Source of the DNA: JBBQNY01 sp038255255
GTDB lineage: Bacteria; Pseudomonadota; Gammaproteobacteria; Xanthomonadales; Ahniellaceae
Direction of reading: 5' to 3'
NCBI GenBank assembly: GCA_038255255.1
Contig: JBBSLL010000044.1
Coordinates: 1 to 18,479 of the forward strand
DNA: 18,479 bases
Positions 1 through 6,924 of this stretch are shown here, piece after piece. The notes beneath the pieces were generated by a model, which saw only the letters and a list, made by a program, of their open reading frames with translations, ran no database searches and was not told the DNA's origin. Both the position numbers and the translations under genes were made by a program. Every line of letters begins with the position of its first letter. Position 1 is the first letter of the stretch.

Positions 1-362
1 CGCAATGCCCAGCTGTCCATGGTGGCGTCGATGAAATTGATGCCGAGCCCGCCGGGGCGGCACTCGTCCAGGTCGCGCGGCTTGATGCGGGACGGATCGA
101 CGGGTGGCGCGGCATCGCGCAGCCGCATGCGCAGTACGCCCCGGCCACGCTCGATGCGCAGGTGCAGGACGCCGTCGTCGCGTCCCGGGTAACCGTGGCG
201 GATCACGTTGCACACGGCCTCGTTGATGGCGAGCACGAGGCGTTCAGCCGCTGCAGGCTCGATGTCCGCGCGCGCGAAAGCCGCACGCAGTGCGACGCGG
301 AGCTCCCCGAGGGTTTCCGCGCGCGCGGGAAGGTCCAGCCGCAAGAGCGCCGGGCCGCTCAT
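1..362 (-). CDS. RsbW-like anti-sigma factor / serine-protein kinase (partial, C-terminus off window)
   Basis: The visible 120 codons form a small GHKL-type (HATPase_c_2) ATP-binding domain of the RsbW/SpoIIAB class. Such proteins bind a sigma factor or another partner and phosphorylate a STAS-domain antagonist. The N-box is seen as NEAVCNVIRHGY, followed by a DDG turn and, near the cut end, the glycine-rich lid GGLGINFID. The protein starts MSGPALLRLDLPARAET. Its ATG (362-360) overlaps the TGA of the upstream phosphatase gene as ATGA, so translation is probably coupled. The pairing of an RsbU-type phosphatase with an RsbW-type kinase is the standard partner-switching layout. The matching STAS antagonist is not visible and could lie just beyond position 1. 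The window ends a few residues after the lid motif, so about the last 15-30 residues are probably missing. The family is secure; the partner is unknown. Confidence 0.85.
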   Translation of the reverse strand, partial: MSGPALLRLDLPARAETLGELRVALRAAFARADIEPAAAERLVLAINEAVCNVIRHGYPGRDDGVLHLRIERGRGVLRMRLRDAAPPVDPSRIKPRDLDECRPGGLGINFIDATMDSWAL

Positions 363-1636
363 CGGCCACCTTCGATGAGCAGCATGGTGGTGTCGTCCGG
401 GAGCTTGAGCCGGCGCAGTATCCCGAGCATGGAGCGCAGCCGCGCTTCGGGGGGCAAATGCGCGAGCCCGCTCACCAGCGTGCGCACGCCCGCCACGCCG
501 AGTCGTTCACCGCTGGCCTGCAACACGTCGGTGACGCCGTCGCTGTAGAAGTAAAGGCTTCCCTGGCTGAGGTCTGCGTACTCGTCCTGCCAGGTCGCCT
601 CATCGACGATGCCGAGTGGCGGTCCGCCGGCGACGACTTCGCGCACTTCGCCATGCGAGTCCCGTACCAGTGCCGGCGGAAAACCTGCGCTGGCCCACGT
701 CACCTGGCGCGACGCGCGGTCGTAGAAGCCGGCCACGGCGCACACGAACATCCCTCCGGACACCGTGCTGGCGAGCTCCGTGTTGACCAGCGCGAGCCAT
801 TCCGTCGGAGGGTGGCGCCCCTCCTTGCCGATCCACCGCATGAGACTCGCGGTGCGGATCATGATGAGCGCGGCGTCGAGGCCCTTGCCCGCGACATCGC
901 CGATGGTGAATGCGATGCGGCCGTCGGGCAGGTCGAAGAAGTCATAGAAGTCGCCCGACATCTCGCGCGCTGGACGGTTGATCCCGATCACCGGGTATCC
1001 GGCGCGCCGGCGCTTCGGAAGCATCATGCGCTGCATGCGCCGCGCCAGCTGCAGCTCGCGCAGGATGCGGTTCTGCTCCAGCAGCTCGGTGGCCATCTGC
1101 GCATTGCCCACCGCCAGAACCGCCGGCGCTGCAAGCATCCGCAGTAATTCGCGATCGGCGTGCCCGAACAGGGCGCCATCGCGCTTGTTGAGCACCTCGA
1201 TCACGCCGATCGGGCCGTTCGCCGCCGACAACGGCGCGCACAGCACCGAACGCGTGACGAAGCCGGTTTTGTCATCGATCTTGGTGGCGAAGTCGGGATC
1301 CTGCGACGCATCGCGCACCAGCTGGCAGGTGTTCGACTCGAACGTCCGGCCCACGATTCCCGTGTCGATCGACACGCGCAGTCCAACGATGTCGGTAGGT
1401 CCCGCGCAGGCGCGGCACTCGAGCTGGGTACCTGTTGAATCGACCAGGAAAATCGATGCGGCCTCGGCGTGCATGGTTTCGACGATGCGCGTCACCAGTA
1501 ATTGCAGGGTGCGGCCGATGTCGACCGATCGCGCGAGCGCCTGGCTGAGATCCGCCAATGACGCCAGCATGCTGGCCTCCACGCCGGTCGACGGCGTATC
1601 GGCAGCCAGGGGCGCCACGGCAGGCGACGCGTTCAT
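359..1636 (-). CDS. GAF domain-containing PP2C/SpoIIE-type serine phosphatase (RsbU-like)
   Basis: This is a 425-aa soluble signalling phosphatase that probably dephosphorylates a STAS-domain antagonist in a partner-switching pathway. Residues about 22-185 form a GAF sensor domain. A helical linker (ELLEQNRILRELQLARRMQ) leads into a PPM/SpoIIE domain to the C-terminus. The metal-binding aspartates sit in the expected motifs: SGDFYDFF, IGDVAGKGLDAA, YSDGVTD and the terminal DDTTMLL. I place the start at ATG 1636-1634 (MNASPAV) rather than the in-frame start 69 bases upstream, because this ATG overlaps the TGA of pssA as ATGA, matching the overlap at the gene's other end. It lies between pssA and the RsbW-like gene, so the three are probably cotranscribed and translationally coupled. 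The GAF ligand cannot be read from the sequence. No membrane segment is seen, so input should be cytoplasmic. Confidence 0.93.
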   Translation of the reverse strand: MNASPAVAPLAADTPSTGVEASMLASLADLSQALARSVDIGRTLQLLVTRIVETMHAEAASIFLVDSTGTQLECRACAGPTDIVGLRVSIDTGIVGRTFESNTCQLVRDASQDPDFATKIDDKTGFVTRSVLCAPLSAANGPIGVIEVLNKRDGALFGHADRELLRMLAAPAVLAVGNAQMATELLEQNRILRELQLARRMQRMMLPKRRRAGYPVIGINRPAREMSGDFYDFFDLPDGRIAFTIGDVAGKGLDAALIMIRTASLMRWIGKEGRHPPTEWLALVNTELASTVSGGMFVCAVAGFYDRASRQVTWASAGFPPALVRDSHGEVREVVAGGPPLGIVDEATWQDEYADLSQGSLYFYSDGVTDVLQASGERLGVAGVRTLVSGLAHLPPEARLRSMLGILRRLKLPDDTTMLLIEGGR

Positions 1637-2436
1637 TCGGGTGGCCGAACGTCGGGTTTGGCCGCGACGACATCGCGGCGCGACCGCCAGCGCCGCATGC
1701 CCCAAAGCGTCATCGCCAGGCCACTGGCCACGTACAGGACCGAGATGCCGAACAGCATCGGCGCGGGCTCGATCGCGATCGCAACCAGGACCACGAGGGC
1801 CAGCGGCACTGCAAAGAACGGAACGCGATCCGACTTTTCATTCGACTTGAAACTGGGGTAACGCACCCTGCTGACCATGAGCAACGCCGCGGCAAGGGTG
1901 ACCGCCAGCGAGACCCACGCGACCTCGTGTCCTTCGAATCCGTTTTCGTTGGCGATCCACACGTACGACATCATGAGGCCGGCCGCCGCGGGGCTTGCCA
2001 GTCCCTGGAAGTAGCGCTTGTCCTCGCTGCCGACCTGCGTGTTGAACCGCGCCAGCCGCAGCGCGGCGCAGGCGGCGTAAAGGAATGCCACTGCCCATCC
2101 GACTTTGCCGAAAGCCGGGCCGACGAGCTTGAGCGTCGACAGGGACCACGTGAACATCACCAGGGACGGCGCGACTCCGAAGCTCACGAGGTCGGCCAGC
2201 GAGTCGTATTGCACCCCGAACTCGGACTGGGTGTTGGTCATGCGCGCCACCCGACCATCGATACCGTCGAGCACGCCCGCAACGAACACCGCGACGGCGG
2301 CTGCAACGTAGCGTCCGCCGATGGCGGCCACGATGGCGTAGTAGCCCGCCAGGAGTCCGCCCGTGGTGAGCAGGTTCGGCAATAGATAGATGCCGCGCCG
2401 GGGCGGCAGAACCGTGGGTGACTCGTTCATGGACAT
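1633..2436 (-). CDS. pssA: CDP-diacylglycerol--serine O-phosphatidyltransferase (phosphatidylserine synthase, integral-membrane type)
   Basis: The enzyme makes phosphatidylserine from CDP-diacylglycerol and L-serine, the committed step towards phosphatidylethanolamine, in the inner membrane. The 267-aa protein is mostly hydrophobic helices. It carries the full CDP-alcohol phosphatidyltransferase signature: D60-G61-x2-A64-R65-x8-G74-x3-D78-x3-D82. The opening residues (RGIYLLPNLLTTGGLLAGYYAI) are typical of the multi-membrane-span Pss group rather than the E. coli soluble type. Two close starts are possible, ATG at 2436 and ATG at 2430, and neither has a strong Shine-Dalgarno site. It is the first gene of a coupled string with the downstream phosphatase (ATGA overlap). 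No psd (decarboxylase) gene is seen nearby. The divergent neighbour is a DUF4124 gene across about 180 bases. Confidence 0.95.
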   Translation of the reverse strand: MSMNESPTVLPPRRGIYLLPNLLTTGGLLAGYYAIVAAIGGRYVAAAVAVFVAGVLDGIDGRVARMTNTQSEFGVQYDSLADLVSFGVAPSLVMFTWSLSTLKLVGPAFGKVGWAVAFLYAACAALRLARFNTQVGSEDKRYFQGLASPAAAGLMMSYVWIANENGFEGHEVAWVSLAVTLAAALLMVSRVRYPSFKSNEKSDRVPFFAVPLALVVLVAIAIEPAPMLFGISVLYVASGLAMTLWGMRRWRSRRDVVAAKPDVRPPE

Positions 2437-2564
2437 CGCGATCCGGGGCCGCCCCGAGTGTATCCGAGCCCCCGCGACGGGGCGTGCGCCGCCCGGTTAC
2501 CGCGGAACGACGCCCTCGCAGGGCCGGATCCCGGGACGAAACCCGCGATTGCCACCGCTGCGGC

Positions 2565-2591
2565 TTGAATCGTGCGTCCGCGGGTGATAAT
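2565..2591 (+). promoter_or_regulatory. candidate sigma70 promoter for the DUF4124 gene pair
   Basis: TTGAAT (2565-2570) and GATAAT (2586-2591) resemble -35 and -10 boxes at 4/6 and 5/6 matches, with a short 15-base spacer. The -10 lies 27 bases ahead of the preferred start codon at 2618. The spacer is shorter than usual, so only the -10 is reasonably convincing. Confidence 0.4.
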
Positions 2592-2617
2592 CAGGGGAGA
2601 TGCTCCCGGAGATGCGC

Positions 2618-3046
2618 ATGAACGCCAAGATCACCCTGTTGCTGGTCGCCCTCATGGCCTGTGCCGGCTCGCTCGCGGAAGACCAGATCTTCAAGTGGCG
2701 CGACAAGCAGGGCGTCTGGCACTTCAGCAGCAACGCGCCCGAGGGAGTGGGTGCCCAGCGGGTTTCAGTCCGGCACTCGACCACCGTGCCGGATCCCGTG
2801 GTGACCCCCGCGCCCGCCAGCGAAGCGGACAAGGCGTCGGCTACGGCAGCCGCAGGCCAGATCATCGGCCCGCAAAGCGCCAACTGCAAAGCGGCGCGCG
2901 ACGCCGTCACCGTGCTCGAAACCAGCCCGCGGGTCTCCATGGATGCCAACGGCGATGGCGAGCAGGAAGTACTGAGCGCGCAACAGCAGATCGAGGAACT
3001 GGAACGCCGTCGCGCGCAGTCGAAGATTTATTGCGCGGAGGCGTGA
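2618..3046 (+). CDS. DUF4124 domain-containing exported protein
   Basis: This 142-aa protein has an N-terminal export signal and a DUF4124 domain straight after it (QIFKWRDKQGVWHFSSNAPEG). The pattern is the family's aromatic/tryptophan-rich beta strand ending in a 'xHFSxxxP' turn. The signal peptide may be cleaved after SLA (residue 20); LMAC at residues 12-15 is a weak lipobox alternative. The C-terminal part has a cysteine after the variable linker (ANCKAARDAV), a DANGDGE segment, a charged helix and a last cysteine (IYCAEA). The two cysteines may form a disulfide in the periplasm. I chose ATG 2618 because GGAG at 2608-2611 sits six bases ahead; in-frame ATGs at 2600 and 2612 are alternatives. 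A second DUF4124 gene follows after 16 bases. The biochemical role of DUF4124 is unknown. Confidence 0.85.
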   Translation: MNAKITLLLVALMACAGSLAEDQIFKWRDKQGVWHFSSNAPEGVGAQRVSVRHSTTVPDPVVTPAPASEADKASATAAAGQIIGPQSANCKAARDAVTVLETSPRVSMDANGDGEQEVLSAQQQIEELERRRAQSKIYCAEA

Positions 3047-3062
3047 CGCACTGGGTCCTGTC

Positions 3063-3431
3063 GTGCGTTTCCTGAGTTCTACGCGGGAGTTCCGACGGCG
3101 TAACCGCGGCGAAATCCATCCAGGCCTGCTGGTGGCGGGCGTGATCGCCGCCCTCGGATTGGCGTGGTGGCTGGCCCGGTCGGACGCCTCGGCGCCGACG
3201 CGCTCGCCGGCCGATCCGGCGATATCGGGAGCACCCGGGGCTGGATCCCCGTTTGACGCGCGCGCCGATGTCGGGCCGACGGAAACCGGCGGACCTGAAA
3301 AGCCGCTCTATCAGTGGACCGACGCGGCCGGGGTCGTGCACTTCACGGATGTGGCTCCGACAGACCGGCCGTACAAAAGGGTCGACGTAGACCCGAACCG
3401 CAACGTCGTGAGGTCTCCGCTCGAGCAGTAG
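3063..3431 (+). CDS. membrane-anchored DUF4124 domain-containing protein
   Basis: This 122-aa protein begins with a basic segment (MRFLSSTREFRRRNRGEIHPG). One membrane helix follows (about residues 21-39, LLVAGVIAALGLAWWLA), then a proline/alanine/glycine-rich linker, then a C-terminal DUF4124 domain (LYQWTDAAGVVHFTDVAP...YKRVDVDPN). This predicts an inner-membrane anchor with the domain in the periplasm. The start is GTG 3063 with no good ribosome-binding site. It begins 16 bases after the stop of another DUF4124 gene, so the two are probably one transcript. The domain order is reversed relative to its neighbour: here it is C-terminal after a linker, there N-terminal after the signal. No specific function can be given. 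Confidence 0.8.
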   Translation: MRFLSSTREFRRRNRGEIHPGLLVAGVIAALGLAWWLARSDASAPTRSPADPAISGAPGAGSPFDARADVGPTETGGPEKPLYQWTDAAGVVHFTDVAPTDRPYKRVDVDPNRNVVRSPLEQ

Positions 3432-3472
3432 GCATCGTTCCGGCAACCGCTAACATGCCGCCTCCGCGATTC

Positions 3473-3504
3473 GTGTCCGGCCGGCGAAGCCGACCTGACC
3501 TACG
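3473..3504 (+). repeat. solo half of the GACCTGACCTAC palindromic repeat family
   Basis: GACCTGACCTAC at 3492-3503 is identical to the right-hand ends of two hairpins in the 16715-16830 cluster. It sits in the 117-base gap ahead of proS. The matching left arm is not seen here: the preceding bases, CCGGCCGGCGAAGCC, do not pair with it. It therefore looks like a decayed or half element. I see no convincing promoter in this gap. Confidence 0.5.
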
Positions 3505-3548
3505 TGCCCCCCCGGAGGGAGAGGGGCCAACGCGCTACTGGACAGTCG

Positions 3549-5324
3549 ATGCGTCTTTCGAAATTTCACCTCGCCACGGTCAAGGAAGTGCCGGCCGACG
3601 CCGAGCTTCCAAGTCACCGTCTCATGTTGCGCGCGGGCATGCTGCGCAAGCTCGCCGCGGGTCTCTATACATGGACACCGCTCGGCCTGCGCGTGCTGCG
3701 CAAGGTCGAAACCGTGGTGCGCGAAGAGATGGATCGCGCCGGCGCGATCGAGATGCTGATGCCGGCGATCCAGCCGAAGGAATTGTGGGAAGAGACCGGC
3801 CGCTGGGAAAAGTTCGGCGGGCAGCTGCTGAAGCTCGAAGACCGCAAGGGCGCGGAATACTGCTTCGGACCGACGCACGAGGAGGTCGTCACGGACTTCG
3901 CGCGCAACGAACTGCGCTCCTACAAGCAGCTGCCACTCAACGTCTACCAGATCCAGACCAAGTTCCGCGACGAGATCCGGCCGCGCTTCGGCGTGATGCG
4001 CGCGCGTGAGTTCCTCATGAAGGACGCGTATTCCTTCCACCTCGACGCGAGCGATCTCGATCGCGAGTACTGGAACATGTACGCCGCGTACGAACGCATT
4101 TTCACGCGGCTCGGATTACGCTTTCGCGCCGTGGCGGCGGACACCGGCGCGATCGGCGGCAGCGCATCGCACGAGTTCCACGTGCTCGCCGATTCGGGCG
4201 AGGATGCCATCGCGTTCTCGACCGGCTCCGGCTACGCGGCTAACGTCGAGCTTGCTGAAGCGGTCGCGCCAGGCGAGCGTCCAGACCCTGTCGAATCGAA
4301 ACGCAGGGTCGACACGCCTACGCAGAAGACCTGCGACGCCGTGGCGCAGTTGATGGGCATTCCGCTCGATCGCACAGTGAAGACGGTGGCACTGTGCGTC
4401 GACGACGCCGACGACCCGCAGTTCGTCGTTGCGCTGGTGCGCGGCGATCACGTGGTCAACGAGCTCAAGCTGGCCAAGCTGATCGGCGAATACCGACTGG
4501 CGAATGAGGAAGAGATCCGCGCGCTGTTTGGAGTGGAACCCGGCTTCCTCGGGCCGCTGGGACTCCCGGCTCGCGTCCCCACCTCCGGCCCGGAGATGGT
4601 GAAGGTAGACGCGCAGACAGAGGTCCGAAAGCGCGTGGATCGTCGCGTCCGGGTGATTGCCGACCGCGCAGTGGCGGCGTTGGCTGATTTCGTGGTCGGC
4701 GCCAATGAAACCGGGTTCCATCTGGCGGGCGTCAACTGGGGACGCGACCTCGCGGAGGCCGAAGTCGTCGCCGATCTGCGCAACGTGGTGTCCGGCGACG
4801 CATCGCCCGACGGCCACGGCACCCTCGAAATCGGTCGCGGCATTGAAGTCGGCCACGTGTTCCAGCTAGGCGACAAGTACGCCGAAGCGATGGGCGCCAC
4901 GGTGCTCGACGAAACCGGCAGGGCACGTGCAATGCAGATGGGATGCTACGGCGTCGGCGTATCGCGCATCGTGGCAGCGAGCATCGAGCAGAATTTCGAC
5001 GACGCCGGCATCCGCTGGCCCGCCGCCCTGGCGCCGTGGCAGGTCGCAGTGTGCGTGATCAACCCGAAGAACGACGCCGCCGTGGCGGCCGCAGCCAATT
5101 CGCTCCACCAGCAGTTACTGGAACAAGGCATCGACACCTGCCTCGACGACCGCGGTTTGCGCGCCGGCCAGATGTTCGCGGACATCGAACTCATCGGCGT
5201 GCCGCATCGCGTGGTGGTATCGGAACGCGGGCTTGCCGCGGGCACCTTTGAATACAAATCACGCGCGGGCGGCGATGCCGAGGCGCTCGATCGCGACGCG
5301 TTGTTCACCCGCCTCGCCAATTAG
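3549..5324 (+). CDS. proS: prolyl-tRNA synthetase (bacterial type, with editing insertion)
   Basis: The enzyme charges tRNA-Pro with proline in the cytoplasm. The 591-aa protein is the long bacterial form and keeps the class II motifs. Motif 1 is around LRAGMLRKLAAGLYTWTPLG; motif 2 includes GPTHEEVVTDF and RDEIRPRFGVMRAREFLMKD; motif 3 is GCYGVGVSRIVAAS. A large insertion (about residues 225-390) corresponds to the editing (INS) domain that removes mischarged alanine. It retains RTVKT with Lys278, and a histidine in the ANETGFHLAGVNW segment, both expected for an active editing site. The C-terminal anticodon-binding domain ends DRDALFTRLAN. I chose ATG 3549 (MRLSKFHLAT) because homologues begin at this point; the open frame extends 15 codons upstream without family-like sequence. 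A strong hairpin follows the stop. Confidence 0.98.
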   Translation: MRLSKFHLATVKEVPADAELPSHRLMLRAGMLRKLAAGLYTWTPLGLRVLRKVETVVREEMDRAGAIEMLMPAIQPKELWEETGRWEKFGGQLLKLEDRKGAEYCFGPTHEEVVTDFARNELRSYKQLPLNVYQIQTKFRDEIRPRFGVMRAREFLMKDAYSFHLDASDLDREYWNMYAAYERIFTRLGLRFRAVAADTGAIGGSASHEFHVLADSGEDAIAFSTGSGYAANVELAEAVAPGERPDPVESKRRVDTPTQKTCDAVAQLMGIPLDRTVKTVALCVDDADDPQFVVALVRGDHVVNELKLAKLIGEYRLANEEEIRALFGVEPGFLGPLGLPARVPTSGPEMVKVDAQTEVRKRVDRRVRVIADRAVAALADFVVGANETGFHLAGVNWGRDLAEAEVVADLRNVVSGDASPDGHGTLEIGRGIEVGHVFQLGDKYAEAMGATVLDETGRARAMQMGCYGVGVSRIVAASIEQNFDDAGIRWPAALAPWQVAVCVINPKNDAAVAAAANSLHQQLLEQGIDTCLDDRGLRAGQMFADIELIGVPHRVVVSERGLAAGTFEYKSRAGGDAEALDRDALFTRLAN

Positions 5325-5329
5325 TGCAG

Positions 5330-5364
5330 TTTCCCTTCTCCCCGCTCTGCGGGGCGAGGGGAAG
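5330..5364. terminator. strong hairpin between convergent genes (repeat-family member, likely bidirectional terminator)
   Basis: CCCCGC/GCGGGG around a TCT loop (5340-5354) extends outward with CTTCCC/GGGGAAG-type pairing and one mismatch, giving a long stem. It fills the 42-base gap between the stop of proS and the stop of the convergent gene. Its core matches the 54-bp repeat copies at 14979 and 15060. No clear U-tract is present. Confidence 0.6.
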
Positions 5365-5366
5365 AT

Positions 5367-6197
5367 CTAGCGGGTGAATAGCCCTCGCAGGCGCTCCATG
5401 AGCGTCGGCGCGTGCTCTGGATCGACGTTGCCTATGCGCCGCAGCCGTTCGAGCTCCTCGCGCTGCTGTATTGCCAGCTTGTCTTCCCACTTGCGGCGCA
5501 ACTGGCCCTGCTGGATCTTCTGCTGCAGATGGTGCCGGGTAGATTCCGGCAACTCTTCGCGGAACAGTTCATCCGACTGCCGCGCGATATATCGCCCGAC
5601 CTGGTCGTACAGCGTCGAATCCATCTGCGCTGGTGTAAAGCTTCGCGAGCGCGACCCCCAGTTATCGTGATTGGCGAAAGTCATCTTGACCATCCCGGTG
5701 TCCGCTTCGGCCCGGATGTCGGCCAGCAGTGCGATCTTGCCGCGGGCACGGAAGGTCCCCGACACCATTTCGCCGGAGTCGTCCTTGCGGAAATCCTGCA
5801 AACCCGCGAGTCGCACCTTCTGGAAGGCGCTGTTGATGGCGCGGACCTTCCCGGCCCCTTCAACGGGGATGATCGCGCACTCCTCGGTCAGGACATTCGC
5901 GTTCGACGTGAGGTGGATCTCGATGGCACGGGACTCGCTGTCCATGCGCAACTCGTAGTCATTGGCAAGCTGGGCCGGTACGGCTCCGTATCCCGGCACC
6001 TGATACTCCATCCGGACGACGGGCTTGAGATACTTGAGCGTCTCTACCGACCTCTGCAGGTACTCGTGCAGGGCGTGCATCGCCGGCAGCAACTGGTCGC
6101 GATACGCGGCCTCGCAGGCGTCCCGGGAGCGCACCGCATCCTCGCCGCCAGCACGCCGCGCCTCCGCCTGTGCCTCCAGTTCCTCCAGCCAGCTCAT
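5367..6197 (-). CDS. conserved-looking cytoplasmic protein of unknown function
   Basis: I do not recognise this 276-aa protein. It has no signal peptide or membrane helix and starts with an acidic amphipathic helix (MSWLEELEAQAEARRAG). A helical stretch follows (YRDQLLPAMHALHEYLQRSVETL), then a central beta-rich part (about residues 60-185, e.g. MEYQVPGYGAV, YELRMDSESRAIEIHL, SGTFRARGKIALLAD, GMVKMTFANHDNW). The C-terminal helical tail is highly charged, with coiled-coil character (QQKIQQGQLRRKWEDKLAIQQREELERLRR), and ends in a basic segment. The start at ATG 6197 has AAAGG seven bases ahead on the minus strand, which supports it. It is convergent with proS and divergent from the H-NS-family gene, so it appears to be a single-gene transcript. 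The composition is that of a real, constrained protein: low-complexity is absent and codon use resembles the neighbours. Confidence 0.8.
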   Translation of the reverse strand: MSWLEELEAQAEARRAGGEDAVRSRDACEAAYRDQLLPAMHALHEYLQRSVETLKYLKPVVRMEYQVPGYGAVPAQLANDYELRMDSESRAIEIHLTSNANVLTEECAIIPVEGAGKVRAINSAFQKVRLAGLQDFRKDDSGEMVSGTFRARGKIALLADIRAEADTGMVKMTFANHDNWGSRSRSFTPAQMDSTLYDQVGRYIARQSDELFREELPESTRHHLQQKIQQGQLRRKWEDKLAIQQREELERLRRIGNVDPEHAPTLMERLRGLFTR

Positions 6198-6534
6198 CGA
6201 GTCGCCTTTCCCCGTCCATTACGCGACTGTCCCGAGCCTGCCCCAACAGTACTGCCGGGGGGGTCGGGTCCGTGTGCAAACCCGATTCTTGCAGGCGGAC
6301 ACCGCGCCCACAACCAGACAGTGACGGGGTGCCGCAAAACTGGCGTCGCAGCGGTACCGACACCGCCCGAGGCCGGGAATGGCGGTTCTTCGGCATTAGC
6401 GCTCCGGCTGGCTGGATACTGCCGGTCAATATGCGATTTGGAATACCGGGCAATTCAGGCATACTGGTTCCACGGCGGCCTTTCGCGAGTGGCGACAACC
6501 GATTCCGGACATCGCATCAATACAGGAAAAAACC
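6198..6534. other. 337-base divergent intergenic region
   Basis: This gap separates the unknown 276-aa gene (minus) from the H-NS-family gene (plus). It holds a run of seven G at about 6256-6262. Its last 110 bases are more A/T-rich than the surroundings and contain the candidate promoter described separately. I see no coding frame with family-like sequence, no repeat shared with the other gaps and no RNA gene. Confidence 0.6.
6438..6465 (+). promoter_or_regulatory. candidate sigma70 promoter of the H-NS-family gene
   Basis: TTGGAA (6438-6443) and CATACT (6460-6465) are spaced 16 bases apart and match the -35 and -10 consensus at 4/6 each. The -10 lies 69 bases ahead of the ATG. The surrounding bases (ATGCGATTTGGAATACC, CAATTCAGGCATACTGG) are A/T-richer than the local background, which could also allow binding by the H-NS-type product itself. 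That last point is inference. Confidence 0.45.
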
Positions 6535-6873
6535 ATGGCTAACGATCTGGAAAATATGAGTCACGCCGAGTTGCAGGCGATTGTCGAAAAGGCGCAGCAG
6601 CGCATTGTCCAGCTCCAGCGCAGCCGGCGCAGCGAAATCCGCAACAAGGTCAACAATTTATTGAAGGCCGAGGGATTCACTTTCGACGAACTGTACGGCA
6701 GTGCGGGCAAGCGTTCTGCAACCGATTCGTCGGCCAAGGTGAAAACCACGGTTAAACCCAAGTACCGCAATCCGGCCGATGCCACCCAGACGTGGACGGG
6801 GCGTGGCAAGCGACCGCGCTGGTTCCAGGCTGCGCTTACGGCAGGCAAGAAGGAATCGGACCTGCTCGTGTAA
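6535..6873 (+). CDS. H-NS family nucleoid-associated protein
   Basis: This 112-aa DNA-binding protein is expected to coat and silence A/T-rich DNA and shape the nucleoid. Residues about 1-50 form the oligomerising helical region (MSHAELQAIVEKAQQRIVQLQRSRRSEIRNKV). A basic, serine-rich linker follows (KRSATDSSAKVKTTVKPK). The C-terminal H-NS DNA-binding domain has KYRNPADATQTWTGRGKRPRW, with the DNA-contacting TGRGKRP at residues 88-94. The sequence is closer in style to the short Burkholderia/Xanthomonas H-NS-like proteins than to enteric H-NS. The start is supported by AGGA seven bases before the ATG. It is a single-gene unit with its own candidate promoter upstream and a perfect 12-bp hairpin after the stop. 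Confidence 0.95.
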   Translation: MANDLENMSHAELQAIVEKAQQRIVQLQRSRRSEIRNKVNNLLKAEGFTFDELYGSAGKRSATDSSAKVKTTVKPKYRNPADATQTWTGRGKRPRWFQAALTAGKKESDLLV

Positions 6874-6888
6874 TCGCGGGATTGAATC

Positions 6889-6916
6889 GCGCGACACCGG
6901 AAATCCGGTGTCGCGC
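6889..6916. terminator. perfect 12-bp hairpin after the H-NS-family gene
   Basis: The arms GCGCGACACCGG (6889-6900) and CCGGTGTCGCGC (6905-6916) pair fully around an AAAT loop. It lies between two convergent stop codons (6873 plus, 6925 minus), as a bidirectional terminator would. No T-run follows on the plus strand, so termination may be weak or the structure may mainly protect the 3' end. Confidence 0.7.
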
Positions 6917-6924
6917 CATGAATC

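Noticed and set aside
1637..1705. Upstream start for the GAF-phosphatase giving 448 aa
   Set aside because: The extra 23 residues are antisense-free but overlap the end of pssA by far more than the neat ATGA junction and have no domain character.
3504..3548. Fifteen-codon N-terminal extension of prolyl-tRNA synthetase
   Set aside because: The segment is not family-like. Homologues begin at the equivalent of MRLSKF.
6198..6534. Possible small RNA or riboswitch in the long gap before the H-NS-family gene
   Set aside because: No conserved riboswitch core or terminator-anti-terminator pair is visible; only a candidate promoter can be supported.
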